Assembly (NCBI GenBank): GCA_025141835.1
Contig: CP081102.1
Span: 2,914,001-2,978,000, forward strand
Source: Rhodobacteraceae bacterium M385
GTDB lineage: Bacteria; Pseudomonadota; Alphaproteobacteria; Rhodobacterales; Rhodobacteraceae
DNA length: 64,000 bases
Reading direction: 5' to 3'
This document shows, in pieces, positions 8,625-18,028 of this stretch. The notes under the pieces are model-generated. The model was not told the origin of the DNA and searched no databases. It saw only the letters and a list, made by a program, of their open reading frames with translations. Position 1 is the stretch's first letter, and every line of letters starts with the position of its first letter. The translations under genes and the position numbers were made by a program.

Positions 8625-9794
8625 TCAGGCGGATGGATCAAAAATGCGCCCATCAAAAAACACATTCCTCTCCAAAATCATCTCCCCCCGCTCCGACGCC
8701 ACCGCTGTGGGGTGGCGCAGGGCGCCTTCCAGTTTTTCGGAGGCTCCTGGCATGTCTGCGCCGGTGCCTTCCAGTGCGCTGCGGTAAAGATCGCTGCGGA
8801 AAACGCCACTTGCGGCCCGGGCGGCCTCTTGCGGGTCCAGCCCCATGCGGTGGGCCAATCGAGATGCGATCCACTTGCCCTGACTGCGCCAAGGAAAGTT
8901 GGCGGCCCCTTGGTGGAACTCCAGAAAACCGGGCACGTCGCGGATCTCTCCGCCTTGGGAAATCGCCAATTCACCGGTCAAAGCCCTGTCCACGACTTCG
9001 GCGGGCACGTCCAACCAACGCGGGCGCGATAACAGCTCTGCCGCCGCCGTCCGACTTGACGGATCGGCCAACCACCTGCCCGCTCTCCATACCGTGCGCA
9101 TCAGCCGCCCAACCAGATGCGGCTCAGTCTCGGCCCAGTCCGCACGGGTGGCGAGCACTTTTTCCGGCGCGAAACTCCAAATCGCGCGCCCCGGCAATAG
9201 CAACGCGCCGTCGCCGTTTTCCACACTGACCGATCCCCAGGGCTCGCCCACACAAAAGGCATCAATCTCGCCAGAGGCCAAGGCTTGGGCCATCATCGGT
9301 GGCGGCACCGTGCGAATTTCCAACGGTACGGTGGCCAAAGGGGTCGAGGCACGCCAGACGTGCAGCAATTCCACATGCATGGAGAACGGGAACGGCACGC
9401 CAATGGTTAACCCGCCCTGAGCCACCTTAGCCAAGGCCGTACCTGCCGCGCGGGCATCTGCAAAGTCGAAGGGATGGCCAAGGGCGCGCAACTTCGCCTC
9501 TAACCCGCGGCTGACGCCAATGACGTTTCCGTTGACCGATAGGACCGAGACGGCGGACATCGCATTGGTGACGCCGCCCAAACCCAGGGCCATCGCGACC
9601 GGAACCACCGACAACAGATGGGCCACATCCACGCGCCCAAAGGCCAGCATATCGCGGACAGAGGACCACGAGGGCGCGGGGATCAGCTCTAGATCAAGGC
9701 CTTCCGCCTCGGCAAAGCCCATTTCCTGACCCACGATCAAGGGCGCCGCATCCACCAACGGCATGTAGGCCACAGAAATCGAGGTCGTTTTCAT
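8625..9794 (-). CDS. nasS: Nitrate sensor NasS, NrtA-like cytoplasmic protein
   Basis: This 389-residue protein resembles NrtA (MPLVDAAPLIVGQEMGFAEAEG) but has no signal peptide, as expected for the cytoplasmic nitrate/nitrite sensor NasS. In characterised NasS/NasT systems NasS holds NasT inactive until nitrate binds. Its start overlaps the nasT stop by 4 bp and it lies directly before the leader and nrtA, supporting this role over a transport one. Confidence 0.9.
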   Translation of the reverse strand: MKTTSISVAYMPLVDAAPLIVGQEMGFAEAEGLDLELIPAPSWSSVRDMLAFGRVDVAHLLSVVPVAMALGLGGVTNAMSAVSVLSVNGNVIGVSRGLEAKLRALGHPFDFADARAAGTALAKVAQGGLTIGVPFPFSMHVELLHVWRASTPLATVPLEIRTVPPPMMAQALASGEIDAFCVGEPWGSVSVENGDGALLLPGRAIWSFAPEKVLATRADWAETEPHLVGRLMRTVWRAGRWLADPSSRTAAAELLSRPRWLDVPAEVVDRALTGELAISQGGEIRDVPGFLEFHQGAANFPWRSQGKWIASRLAHRMGLDPQEAARAASGVFRSDLYRSALEGTGADMPGASEKLEGALRHPTAVASERGEMILERNVFFDGRIFDPSA

Positions 9795-10375
9795 CGCAAC
9801 AGCCCCGCCGCCGTCACCAGCGACTGCGCCACATCGGCGACCCGCTTGCCCTGATCCATCGCAGCTTTGCGCAAAATGGCATAGGCGGCCTGTTCATCCA
9901 CCTGCTTGGCCTTCATCAGCAGACCCTTGGCGCGGTCAATAACCTTGCGGTCCTCCAAAGCGCGGCGCGTCTCGTCCAGTTCGATCCGCATCTGACGCAT
10001 AATCTGGAACCGGGCGATCGCCGCATCCATCACGGGCTTGAGCCGATCGGGTTGCAGGCCGTCCACGACATAGGCCGACACGCCGGCCTCAATCGCTGCC
10101 TTCGCCAAACCACTGCCCGCACCCGAGACAAACATCGCAATCGGCCGCTCCAACGGGCCCGAGGCAAGGGTAAGTTCCTCCATCACGTCGCGGGTCGGAT
10201 GGTCGATATCAATCAAGACGATGTCGGGCTGCAACGCGGCAATCTTGCGCGCCAGGCCGCTGGTGTCGCCGATCACATGTACCCCATCATCCCCATGATC
10301 GCGCAAGGCATCGACAATGGCGATGGCGCGATCCCGGTCTTCCTCGACGACAACGATGGTGAGTTTACTGGGCAT
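9791..10375 (-). CDS. nasT: ANTAR-domain response regulator NasT
   Basis: 194 residues. The N-terminal pseudo-receiver (1-120) keeps the phosphoacceptor-like LIDID at about 55-59. The C-terminal ANTAR RNA-binding domain (about 130-190) shows the typical LEDRKVIDRAKGLLM and DEQAAYAILRKAAM stretches. ANTAR proteins bind paired hairpins in nascent RNA and prevent termination; the terminator and candidate hairpins lie one gene downstream. GGGG lies a few bases before the ATG as a weak ribosome site. Confidence 0.93.
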   Translation of the reverse strand: MPSKLTIVVVEEDRDRAIAIVDALRDHGDDGVHVIGDTSGLARKIAALQPDIVLIDIDHPTRDVMEELTLASGPLERPIAMFVSGAGSGLAKAAIEAGVSAYVVDGLQPDRLKPVMDAAIARFQIMRQMRIELDETRRALEDRKVIDRAKGLLMKAKQVDEQAAYAILRKAAMDQGKRVADVAQSLVTAAGLLR

Positions 10376-10487
10376 AATTACCCCAGTCGATTGACGCCAT
10401 GGAGGCGGAACTCAATGGGTTGTGAACCTTCGCGCGGCCGTAGGTCCGACTTGCCCAATCCCTAAGCGTTCACGCCAACGGCTGCCC

Positions 10488-10513
10488 AAAAAAACACCGC
10501 CCTCCCCGCGGTG
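10488..10513 (-). terminator. Intrinsic terminator after dctQ
   Basis: In minus-strand transcripts the stem CACCGC/GCGGTG is followed by seven T. It ends the LysR-amidase-TRAP cluster and insulates nasT downstream. Confidence 0.8.
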
Positions 10514-10533
10514 GGCCGAACGCCGTCAGTTGG

Positions 10534-11061
10534 CTAGTCTAGGTCGGCCTCAGGCGCGTCCTCGGCCCGGTCCCCCGCCCATCGGGCCACGAGGTGCAGT
10601 AGGATAAGTAGCATCGCGAGCGGCACCGAAATGGATATCCACGCCATGGGAATGCCAAGGGTGTCAGCCGTCAGGCCGGACTGCCGTGCGATGTAGCCGC
10701 CGGAGAAACCGCCTCTCAGGCCGATGACGCAGAAATAGACGACCGGAAGAACGAAGGTCAGAACGGCGGCGCTTTGGATCGCCTCGGCGATATAAGACAG
10801 AGCATGGGGCCGATCGGGGAAGACGCTCCCCATCAAGACAGCGTCAGAGCGGGTCTTGAATGAAAGTGTTGCTCCCAAAAGTCCGGTCCAGACCATCGCA
10901 TATCGCGCAACATCCTCGGTCCAGATCGGGGGCGAGGAAAAGACGTAGCGTGCAACGATTTGGATCATCACTGTCACAAACATCACGCAGACAGCAAAGA
11001 CCGCAACATGCCGGACGACAGTGTGGACGTTGTTGCTGACTGACAGAATGACGCGGCGCAT
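10534..11061 (-). CDS. dctQ: TRAP transporter small permease (DctQ family)
   Basis: The 175-residue membrane protein has four predicted spans, at about 12-32, 48-65, 90-110 and 135-155 from the chosen start. ARYVFSSPPIWTEDVARY is typical of DctQ. I prefer ATG 11061 (MRRVILSVSN); an ATG at 11112 is in frame, but its extra 17 residues are coded by an intergenic hairpin and look non-coding. It is last in the M-P-Q cluster. Confidence 0.85.
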   Translation of the reverse strand: MRRVILSVSNNVHTVVRHVAVFAVCVMFVTVMIQIVARYVFSSPPIWTEDVARYAMVWTGLLGATLSFKTRSDAVLMGSVFPDRPHALSYIAEAIQSAAVLTFVLPVVYFCVIGLRGGFSGGYIARQSGLTADTLGIPMAWISISVPLAMLLILLHLVARWAGDRAEDAPEADLD

Positions 11062-11089
11062 GGCAATGGCTTTCGAAAATGGGAAAGGC

Positions 11090-11107
11090 GGGCCACAGAT
11101 GCGGCCC
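11090..11107. other. dctP-dctQ intergenic stem-loop
   Basis: Inverted repeat GGGCC/GGCCC with an 8-nt loop lies between the dctP stop and the preferred dctQ start. Such a structure could protect dctP mRNA, so that binding protein exceeds permease. Confidence 0.55.
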
Positions 11108-11119
11108 ACCATTAAAGAT

Positions 11120-12094
11120 TTAGCGGCTTTCTGCTGCCAGTTCCTGCCAAAGAGCTGTGTCTTCAGCCGACATCAGGTCCGAATCGTACACGGCAAGCGA
11201 CGCTGCCCGGAAGACTTCGCGCTCTTCGTCCGTCAGGCGTTGAACGGTAACACCCGCTTCTTCGAGCGATGTCAGACCGCGCACAGAGGCCTCTGCCTGC
11301 CAAGCACGGGTGGCGGCGTCGGCAGTAACCACGGCTGCATCCACTGCGGCACGCGCCTCATCGGTCAAACCATCGTACCAGTACCGCGAGAACAAGACCG
11401 CGCGCAGCGGGATGATCACGTTGGCATCGGCATAGTTACGCACGAAGTCGGTTTGGCCGAACATGATCGGCACAAAGGGCGAGTTGAGGTAGCCATCAAT
11501 AACGCCAGTTTGCAGGCCCGCGGGCACTTCGCCCCATGGCACGATGGTGCCGCTAGAGCCCCAAGCCTGATACATGGAGATTTGTGCATCATCGAGCGCA
11601 CGCATCCGCAGGTCCGCCATATCCGCAGGCGAGCGCACGGCGGCATCCGTTGTGATGATGCCCGATGCGGGTCCAAGTGGGACCAGCGACGCGATCATGA
11701 CATCTTGCGAGGCGAGCGCCTCGTTCAGGCGATCCAAGACATTGCCCGCCGCCAGGGTGCGGTCCAGATGGGCAAGATCGTCAAACAGATATGGCAGACG
11801 AACGCCATAGATGAAGGGGTCAACCTGGGCGATAGACCGTACATCCGAAAGCGACACCTCCAAAAGCCCGGTGGCGACTTGGTCGAACTTTTCGGCCTCG
11901 TTGCCTACGGAGCCGCGTGGCAATTCGCGTACTTCCATGCCCGCTTCGGTCAATGCCGCGCCAAAGGCTACGGCCCAGTTGTAAGATCCCGATGTTTCCA
12001 GATCTGGCCCGGTATCGAGCGCGATCTTGACTTCGGCTGTTGCGGTACTCGCCATAGCCATCAGGGCTGCGAAAGTCAGCGCCTTTAGTTTCAT
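11120..12094 (-). CDS. dctP: TRAP transporter substrate-binding protein (DctP family)
   Basis: This 324-residue periplasmic protein has a signal peptide ending near STATAEV. The DctP fold is seen in the LPYLFDDLAHLDRTL and DLRMRALDDAQISMYQAWG regions; the second carries the arginine that usually contacts a substrate carboxylate. The substrate cannot be read from sequence. The adjoining amidase suggests an organic acid, amide or acyl amino acid. Confidence 0.88.
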   Translation of the reverse strand: MKLKALTFAALMAMASTATAEVKIALDTGPDLETSGSYNWAVAFGAALTEAGMEVRELPRGSVGNEAEKFDQVATGLLEVSLSDVRSIAQVDPFIYGVRLPYLFDDLAHLDRTLAAGNVLDRLNEALASQDVMIASLVPLGPASGIITTDAAVRSPADMADLRMRALDDAQISMYQAWGSSGTIVPWGEVPAGLQTGVIDGYLNSPFVPIMFGQTDFVRNYADANVIIPLRAVLFSRYWYDGLTDEARAAVDAAVVTADAATRAWQAEASVRGLTSLEEAGVTVQRLTDEEREVFRAASLAVYDSDLMSAEDTALWQELAAESR

Positions 12095-12115
12095 AAGTAG
12101 TCCTCCCTCTTGAGT

Positions 12116-13399
12116 TTAGTTCACGGAAAACCCGAACAGGCTTGGCAACGCGAGGCTGATTGCTGGCCAATAGACCAGCGCCAGCAGCAAAAGAACCTGA
12201 ACGAGAATGAATGGCAAAGCCGCGTAGGCCAACCGCCAATAGTTGATCGAAGTCATCGCCGAGACCACCACAAGACATTTGCCAAGGGGCGGCGTAATCA
12301 GGCCGATGCACAGGTTGAAACACAGCACGATACCAAGATGGATCGGGCTGATCCCCTGTTCGATGGCTTGTGGGGCAAACAGCGGGATCAAAAGCGTGAG
12401 GGCCACGGGCGTATCCATGAACATGCCCGCAATCAGGAAAATGACGATCAAGAAGAACAGATAGCGAGTGCCTGTCAGCCCAAAGGACTCTACCCATGTT
12501 GCCAGCGCCTGCGACCAGCCCAATTGGCCTGCAAGATAGCCCAAGATGGAAATTGCCGCGAGAATGATGAAGATCGTTCCGGTCATCTTGGCCGTGGCTT
12601 CCAGCGCATCGAAGATCATCCGAAAGCTAAGCCCGGAGTAAAATTGCCCCGCAAAGAGCGCCGCCAGAACGGCAATAGCCGAGCCCTCGGTCGGCGTCGC
12701 GAGCCCGAAGACCATTGCTCCCAAGATCACGATGGGCAGACAAAGCGCAGGCGCGGCATTTTTCAGAGCGGGCCAGAACCGGGGCAGTTCTTCTGCAATG
12801 CCGCCGGGATGCCCTTTCAGCTTCGCGATCACCGCGTTTAGGGCCATCAAGGACGCCGCCAATAGAATCCCCGGCAAGATGCCAGCCACAAACAGCGCCG
12901 CGACCGACGCCCCGGTCAACCCGCCATAAATAATCATGATGATCGACGGTGGAATAATCGGCCCAATCATCGAAGACGCCGCCGTGATCGCGCCTGCATA
13001 GTAGGGATCGTAGCCGCGGGCCTTCATCTCGGGCACGAAGGTGCGAGACAGAGCAGCGCTGTCGGCCACCGCAGAGCCGGATATGCCCGCGAAAAACACG
13101 CTGGTCAGGATGTTTACATGCCCCAGCCCCCCCCGCAGACGGCCCATCACGGACATGGCGAAATCAATCAGACTGCGGGTAACGCCCGCCCGCCCCATTA
13201 TTTCGGCTGTAAGGATAAACAATGGCATCGCCATGAAGGCAAAGACATCAAGCTGCGCGAAGATGCGTTGCGGCATAACGGACAGAAACTGCACCTTATC
13301 GGTAACCACGAAAGCCAGTACCGATACAGCCCCCATCAAATAAGCGAAGGCCGTGCCACTGATAAGCAATAGGACGAAAACGATTGCGATTTGCCACAT
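12116..13399 (-). CDS. dctM: TRAP transporter large permease (DctM family)
   Basis: 427 residues, about twelve hydrophobic segments. It has the DctM hallmarks GISGSAVADSAALS near 100 and GPIIPPSIIMIIYG near 145. This is the ion-coupled transport subunit of the TRAP system. In this cluster it precedes dctP and dctQ, whereas P-Q-M is the more common order. It starts 4 bp after the amidase stop. Confidence 0.92.
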   Translation of the reverse strand: MWQIAIVFVLLLISGTAFAYLMGAVSVLAFVVTDKVQFLSVMPQRIFAQLDVFAFMAMPLFILTAEIMGRAGVTRSLIDFAMSVMGRLRGGLGHVNILTSVFFAGISGSAVADSAALSRTFVPEMKARGYDPYYAGAITAASSMIGPIIPPSIIMIIYGGLTGASVAALFVAGILPGILLAASLMALNAVIAKLKGHPGGIAEELPRFWPALKNAAPALCLPIVILGAMVFGLATPTEGSAIAVLAALFAGQFYSGLSFRMIFDALEATAKMTGTIFIILAAISILGYLAGQLGWSQALATWVESFGLTGTRYLFFLIVIFLIAGMFMDTPVALTLLIPLFAPQAIEQGISPIHLGIVLCFNLCIGLITPPLGKCLVVVSAMTSINYWRLAYAALPFILVQVLLLLALVYWPAISLALPSLFGFSVN

Positions 13400-13403
13400 G
13401 TCT

Positions 13404-14930
13404 TTACACAGCCGTTTGCAGGTTGGATTTGGTCCCGCCCGCCAGCATGGGCGGATGGGTCACGATAGAGCGCAGATCAACTTTGGAAGGTGCAATGCTT
13501 TCCAGATCAGGTCGGGGTCGCGCGGTCTCGGGCGAGGTCGCCAACAGCGACTCTAGCGCCTTGGCCGTGGCAATCAGTGCCGCATCCCCGCCGACCGGCC
13601 CCAACATCTGCAACCCAAACGGCATACCTTGCGCGTCTTTTCCCGTCGGCAGTGCCAGGGCAGGCCCCCCCATGAGCGAGCCTCGATAGCTTAACGCCAA
13701 CCAGCGGTAGTAGATGTCCTGCGCCGTGCCCTCAATTTCCGTGACGTGGGATTGCGTCCAAGGGAACGGTGAGACTGGTGCTGTCGGCAGCAAGATCACA
13801 TCATAATTCGCCATCATGGCGTTGAACTTTCGCAATATGCGCGTTTGCTCAGTGTGCGCCCATGCGCGATCAGCCAAGCTGAACGAGCGGCCAAGCGCCA
13901 CGTTTGCGGTGATAAAGGGGCCGAAAGCCTCCGGTGTGGCCTCGATCGCAGCGCCAAAGCCCGCCAAAAAACTCTCTGCTCTCAGCACATCGAAGGTCTT
14001 GTCCATCTCTCCAAGGTTCAGATCGACGGGGTCGCAGGAAGCCACATGGGGTCCGATTGCGGACAATCGGGCGCGGAAGGTTGCACGAATGCTCGGATCG
14101 ACCGGCGCGCCGCCAAAGTCTTCGCTATAGCCAACTCGTAGATTACCAAGCGTCGCTTCTGGGGTGGCCGCAAATGGCCCATCGGGCAAGGGGGACGACA
14201 GAGGATCATCCAAGTCAGCCCCGCGGCACACATCCAACATCAAAACAAGGTCATCCACCGTGCGCGCCATCGGGCCCAGGACCGAGATGCCCGACCATCC
14301 CAAGGGCCTTGTCGGGTGGGCGACGACCGAGACAGAGGGGCGGAAGCCCACAATTCCACACAACGCAGAAGGGATGCGCAGCGACCCGCCCGTATCCGAG
14401 CCGGTGCACAGTGGCAGCATCTCAGCCGCCAGCGCCGCCGCCGATCCACCAGAGGAACCGCCCGCCGTCAGATTCAGGTCAAACGGGTTTCCCGTCGCCC
14501 CCCAAACCGGATTGCGGGTGTTCCCGCCCGCACCCAACTCGGGCACATTCGTTTTTGCCAGCACGATTGCCCCTGCCGCGCGCAACTTTGCCACCATGGG
14601 CAAATCGTTGGCGGGGACATTGCCGCGAGCGCGCTGGCTGCCATGTGTCGTCAAAAGGCCTTTGGTGTCTTGCAGGTCTTTCACGCCGATAGGCAAACCG
14701 TCCAAGGGCCCTATCGGAGTACCCGCCGCCCACCGCGCCGTGGATTTCCCGGCCTCCATCACGGCCCGCTCACCATCAATGGCGGCAAGCGCGTTAACCT
14801 TTGGATTCACACGGGAAATACGCTCAAGACAGGCGGCGATATAGGTATCGGGCGTGAGACTGCCGTTGCGAAAACCAGCAAGGACTTCGGACGCCGACAG
14901 GGCAACCAGCACGGCGTTGTTCACAGCCAT
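13404..14930 (-). CDS. Amidase signature family hydrolase
   Basis: 508 residues. It carries the Ser-cisSer-Lys triad context: PIGVKDL near residue 83 gives the Lys, and GGSSGGSAAALAAEMLP near 155 with GSDTGGSLRIPSALCG near 178 gives the two Ser. The family hydrolyses carboxamides to acid plus ammonia or amine; the substrate is unknown. I chose ATG 14930 over a GTG two codons upstream. It is cotranscribed with the TRAP genes, suggesting uptake and hydrolysis of the same compound. GatA is unlikely because no gatB or gatC lies nearby. Confidence 0.9.
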   Translation of the reverse strand: MAVNNAVLVALSASEVLAGFRNGSLTPDTYIAACLERISRVNPKVNALAAIDGERAVMEAGKSTARWAAGTPIGPLDGLPIGVKDLQDTKGLLTTHGSQRARGNVPANDLPMVAKLRAAGAIVLAKTNVPELGAGGNTRNPVWGATGNPFDLNLTAGGSSGGSAAALAAEMLPLCTGSDTGGSLRIPSALCGIVGFRPSVSVVAHPTRPLGWSGISVLGPMARTVDDLVLMLDVCRGADLDDPLSSPLPDGPFAATPEATLGNLRVGYSEDFGGAPVDPSIRATFRARLSAIGPHVASCDPVDLNLGEMDKTFDVLRAESFLAGFGAAIEATPEAFGPFITANVALGRSFSLADRAWAHTEQTRILRKFNAMMANYDVILLPTAPVSPFPWTQSHVTEIEGTAQDIYYRWLALSYRGSLMGGPALALPTGKDAQGMPFGLQMLGPVGGDAALIATAKALESLLATSPETARPRPDLESIAPSKVDLRSIVTHPPMLAGGTKSNLQTAV

Positions 14931-15041
14931 GCGCACATACCAATCCCATGAAGCGCCAACACAAAATTCCTCCCAAAATCCGCGTTGCGTTAACGTATTC
15001 CAGATTCGCGGCGCAAAAAATTGATAAATACGCCTAATACA

Positions 15042-16007
15042 TTAACCAAAAGGAATGATGTCAGGTTCGTCAGCTGCTTGCTTCAGACACTTGAGGAACA
15101 GCGCCAGGGTTGCATTCTGGGCAATCTGCTCGGGCTGCCAGAAACAGCGGGCCTCTGAAAGCAGGCCTTGAGTGTCGAGCGGTAACACGGCGACCTCGCC
15201 ACGGGCGGCCTGTGTCTGGGCCAAGCGTTGTGGCATCAGGCCTAGGGCTGGCATAACCCGCATCAACTCGAGGTTTAACGTCATCGAAAGAGAGGCAATC
15301 GTGTTCCCTGGCGGTGTCAGTCCATTGGTCGCAAACAGGGCATCCACCGCCCGCCGTGCGAGTGAATTGGCCTGTGGCAAGATCCAAGGGAACCCAACCG
15401 CATCGTTCCAAATGATGTCAGGGGAACGCGCAAGGGGATGATTGCGTCCCGCCACCACCACGATCGGCTCTGAAAAGAGGGCAACCTGCTCGATCCCCGG
15501 CAATTCCTGTGGCTGCCATACCCGCGATATCATCAGGTCAATAGATTGCGCCTCCAATTGCGGGAGCAGCTCAACAAAATGGCCTTCGGAAACGGACAGG
15601 TTGGCCTCGGGTGTGCTGCGCTTGAACAATGCAATTGCGCTCGGCAGCAGGGTCGGCGCGACAGTGCTGACGACGCCGATCGACACAGATCCCGACACGC
15701 CACTTGCCATCGCCTCGATGTCGAAGGCCGCACGATCCAATTGCGCCAGCGCCTGCTTGGCATGGTCAGCAAGGCGACTGCCGACAGGCGTCAGAAACAG
15801 CCGGTTCCTGTCCCGCGTCACAACAGGGATGCCGACAATCCGCTCCAAATCTGCGATCTGTTTGGAAACAGCCGGTTGCGTCACATTCAACGCCTCGGCC
15901 ACCCTTGCGACCAGCTTCAGCTCTGCCAACGCCGCGATGATCCGCAAATGTCGCAGGGTCAGCGCCTTCTGAAAATCAGTATCTGGAATGGTGCGGCCTC
16001 CGTCCAC
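15042..16007 (-). CDS. LysR-family transcriptional regulator
   Basis: 321 residues with the LysR HTH at about 17-76 (LRHLRIIAALAELKLVARVAE, NVTQPAVSKQIADLE) and an inducer-binding domain from about 100. The only plausible start is GTG 16007. It lies upstream of, and in the same direction as, the amidase-TRAP genes, so it probably controls their expression. Confidence 0.9.
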   Translation of the reverse strand: MDGGRTIPDTDFQKALTLRHLRIIAALAELKLVARVAEALNVTQPAVSKQIADLERIVGIPVVTRDRNRLFLTPVGSRLADHAKQALAQLDRAAFDIEAMASGVSGSVSIGVVSTVAPTLLPSAIALFKRSTPEANLSVSEGHFVELLPQLEAQSIDLMISRVWQPQELPGIEQVALFSEPIVVVAGRNHPLARSPDIIWNDAVGFPWILPQANSLARRAVDALFATNGLTPPGNTIASLSMTLNLELMRVMPALGLMPQRLAQTQAARGEVAVLPLDTQGLLSEARCFWQPEQIAQNATLALFLKCLKQAADEPDIIPFG

Positions 16008-16244
16008 GGGAATTCGCGCAGGATGTCAGAGTTTGCGCTTCATGCAAGTGGCGCTGTCGCGTTTTGGCGTCGCTCTTATGAAAGCAATTACTGCGGCAGT
16101 GGAGACGGACTATGGGCCTGCATGCGGTGAGCTTTTCCATTCCGCGCTTACATTCGTGCGCTGCTATTGGCCCCGAACGACCGCATCTATTGATGCAACG
16201 AATGGCCGCTGCACGCAGACCGCCCCACTGCACTAAATTTCAGA

Positions 16245-16270
16245 TTGGGCAGCACCGTCGCGCTGCCCAA
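16245..16270 (-). terminator. Stem-loop after the thi transport operon
   Basis: Perfect 9-bp stem TTGGGCAGC/GCTGCCCAA lies 17 bases past the thiY stop, followed by a weak T-rich tract (TCTGAAATTT). It is the likely terminator of the riboswitch operon. The remaining gap 16008-16244 shows no gene. Confidence 0.65.
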
Positions 16271-16286
16271 CGCGATACTCTTGCCG

Positions 16287-17276
16287 TCAATCTGCCAGCA
16301 AAAGGTAGTCATTCGTGTACCATTGAGACACGTCGGGCATAGCGTCCAGAACGACGCCGTCAGCGTCCCGCATGATGCCCGCTTCGAACAAGAAGCTCGT
16401 GATGTTTTCGATCATCGCGGCGTCAATCAGGCCCACAGGCTCAGCTGGGTCGCGTAAGTAGCCGCCGTCAGTCAGCGCGGCCATTGAGGCCCTTACAAGG
16501 TCGGGGTTGCTTAGCAAACCTGCGGTCTCTTCGATCAGAATTTCTGCGGCGTCCTCTGGGTTGTCGGCGGCGAAGGCGTAGCCGCGTTGGGCTGCCTGCA
16601 CAAACGCTGCGGTTGTTTCAGGATTTTCGGCAATCCACGTCCCGTTGCCCCCTAAAAAGGTTGTATGCTGATCGGGCACACCAAAATCAGCATAGCGGAA
16701 TGCGCGTTGGGGGCGGTTCAGCAGGACTGAGTTCGCCCCCTCCCAGGTGCTGACCTCTAAGGTGAAATCAACGCGACCGTTCGCCAACGCTTCATAGGCC
16801 GATGTGCCGAGCGTGACAGTGTCAAACTCCCCCACCCCGCCGTCGAACCGGATGATCGAAGAGATTAACGCGTTTTCCCAATCGCTGCCGAAGCCCGCGT
16901 AGATCATCCCGTCCAGATCAGACGGACGCTGGATATCCTCGCGCTCTCCATTGAAAACAAGTCGCCCGGTCTCGTGCTGGACCACCGCCATCACCGCTTG
17001 CATGTCAGCTCCAGTCGCACGTTGGGTGTGAAAGCCCACGGCACTCAGAATACCGAACTCAGCCACACCTGCCGCTACGAGTGTACCAGAAGAAGTGTCT
17101 GTGTAGGGCAGGATATCGACATCTAACCCGGCCTCTTCAAACCACCCCATAGCCTGCGCAACGTAAAGGCCAACGTGGTTTGTATTTGGCGTCCAGTCCA
17201 AAGCCACGCTAAGACTTTCTTGGGCGTTTGCTGGCAGGGCAAAGGCAAGAAGGGCCGCGAAAACGGTCTTGTTCAT
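16287..17276 (-). CDS. thiY: Thiamine-precursor (HMP-type) ABC transporter substrate-binding protein
   Basis: This 329-residue NMT1/THI5-family periplasmic protein has a signal peptide (ALLAFALPANAQ) followed by SVALDWTPNTNHVGLYVAQ, the typical ThiY opening that forms the pyrimidine-binding region. It overlaps thiZ by 4 bp. The operon begins with a TPP riboswitch, so a pyrimidine precursor such as FAMP or HMP is the likely ligand. Confidence 0.88.
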   Translation of the reverse strand: MNKTVFAALLAFALPANAQESLSVALDWTPNTNHVGLYVAQAMGWFEEAGLDVDILPYTDTSSGTLVAAGVAEFGILSAVGFHTQRATGADMQAVMAVVQHETGRLVFNGEREDIQRPSDLDGMIYAGFGSDWENALISSIIRFDGGVGEFDTVTLGTSAYEALANGRVDFTLEVSTWEGANSVLLNRPQRAFRYADFGVPDQHTTFLGGNGTWIAENPETTAAFVQAAQRGYAFAADNPEDAAEILIEETAGLLSNPDLVRASMAALTDGGYLRDPAEPVGLIDAAMIENITSFLFEAGIMRDADGVVLDAMPDVSQWYTNDYLLLAD

Positions 17277-18028
17277 TGAATATCTCCGGTTTGGTTAAAA
17301 AGTAGGTCAAGGATGTAAGCCTCAACGTCATGAGCCTGCGCAGGCGTACGAGGACCAAGACGCGGTCGGGCGTGGGGGACAGTGATTTCCGCGATCACTT
17401 GGGCCGGCCGGCGCGACAGCACATAGATGCGGTCCGACAAGGCGACGGCTTCGCGGACATCGTGCGTCACAAGTAGCGTCGTCCAGCGAGAGGCCTGCCA
17501 GCGTGCTTCAAACCACCTCTGCATCTGCATGCGGGTTAAGGCGTCCAAAGCGCCGAAGGGTTCATCAAGGAGCTGCACACGGCGCCCTTGTATGACCGTT
17601 CGCAAAAGTGCGGCCCGCTGGCGCATCCCGCCAGATAGTTGAGCGGGATAATGCTGCGCGAAATCGGCCAGCCCGAAGTCAGAAAGCAGTGGCGCGACGC
17701 GGGATCGGGCTTCCTTGCGCGCCACACCCTGCACCTCGAGCCCAAGGGTCAGGTTGTCGATGATCCGTCGCCACGGCAACAGCGCGTCACGCTGCGGCAT
17801 GAACGCAAAGTCATTGCGACGACCAGAAAGGGTCTGGCCTTCGCACGTGATCGTGCCGCTTCGTTGTCGTAGCGCGCGAGTTAACAACTTAAAAATGGTC
17901 GATTTCCCCGCGCCAGACGGACCAAGAATGGATACGAATTCCCCCTCTGCTACGGACAGGGTAATGCGGTCCAACACCTCGGTTTCACCCAAGGTGACGC
18001 TCACGTCTTTCATGCTCAGTAGGGTCAT
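17273..18028 (-). CDS. thiZ: Thiamine-precursor ABC transporter ATPase
   Basis: ATPase of about 251 residues with Walker A GPSGAGKST, Q-loop FMPQRDALLPW, signature LSGGMRQRA, Walker B VQLLDEPFGALD and H-loop VTHDVREA. I placed the start at 18028, where ATG overlaps the thiX stop (ATGA); the frame is open eight codons further upstream. It partners the ThiX permease. Confidence 0.88.
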   Translation of the reverse strand: MTLLSMKDVSVTLGETEVLDRITLSVAEGEFVSILGPSGAGKSTIFKLLTRALRQRSGTITCEGQTLSGRRNDFAFMPQRDALLPWRRIIDNLTLGLEVQGVARKEARSRVAPLLSDFGLADFAQHYPAQLSGGMRQRAALLRTVIQGRRVQLLDEPFGALDALTRMQMQRWFEARWQASRWTTLLVTHDVREAVALSDRIYVLSRRPAQVIAEITVPHARPRLGPRTPAQAHDVEAYILDLLFNQTGDIQ

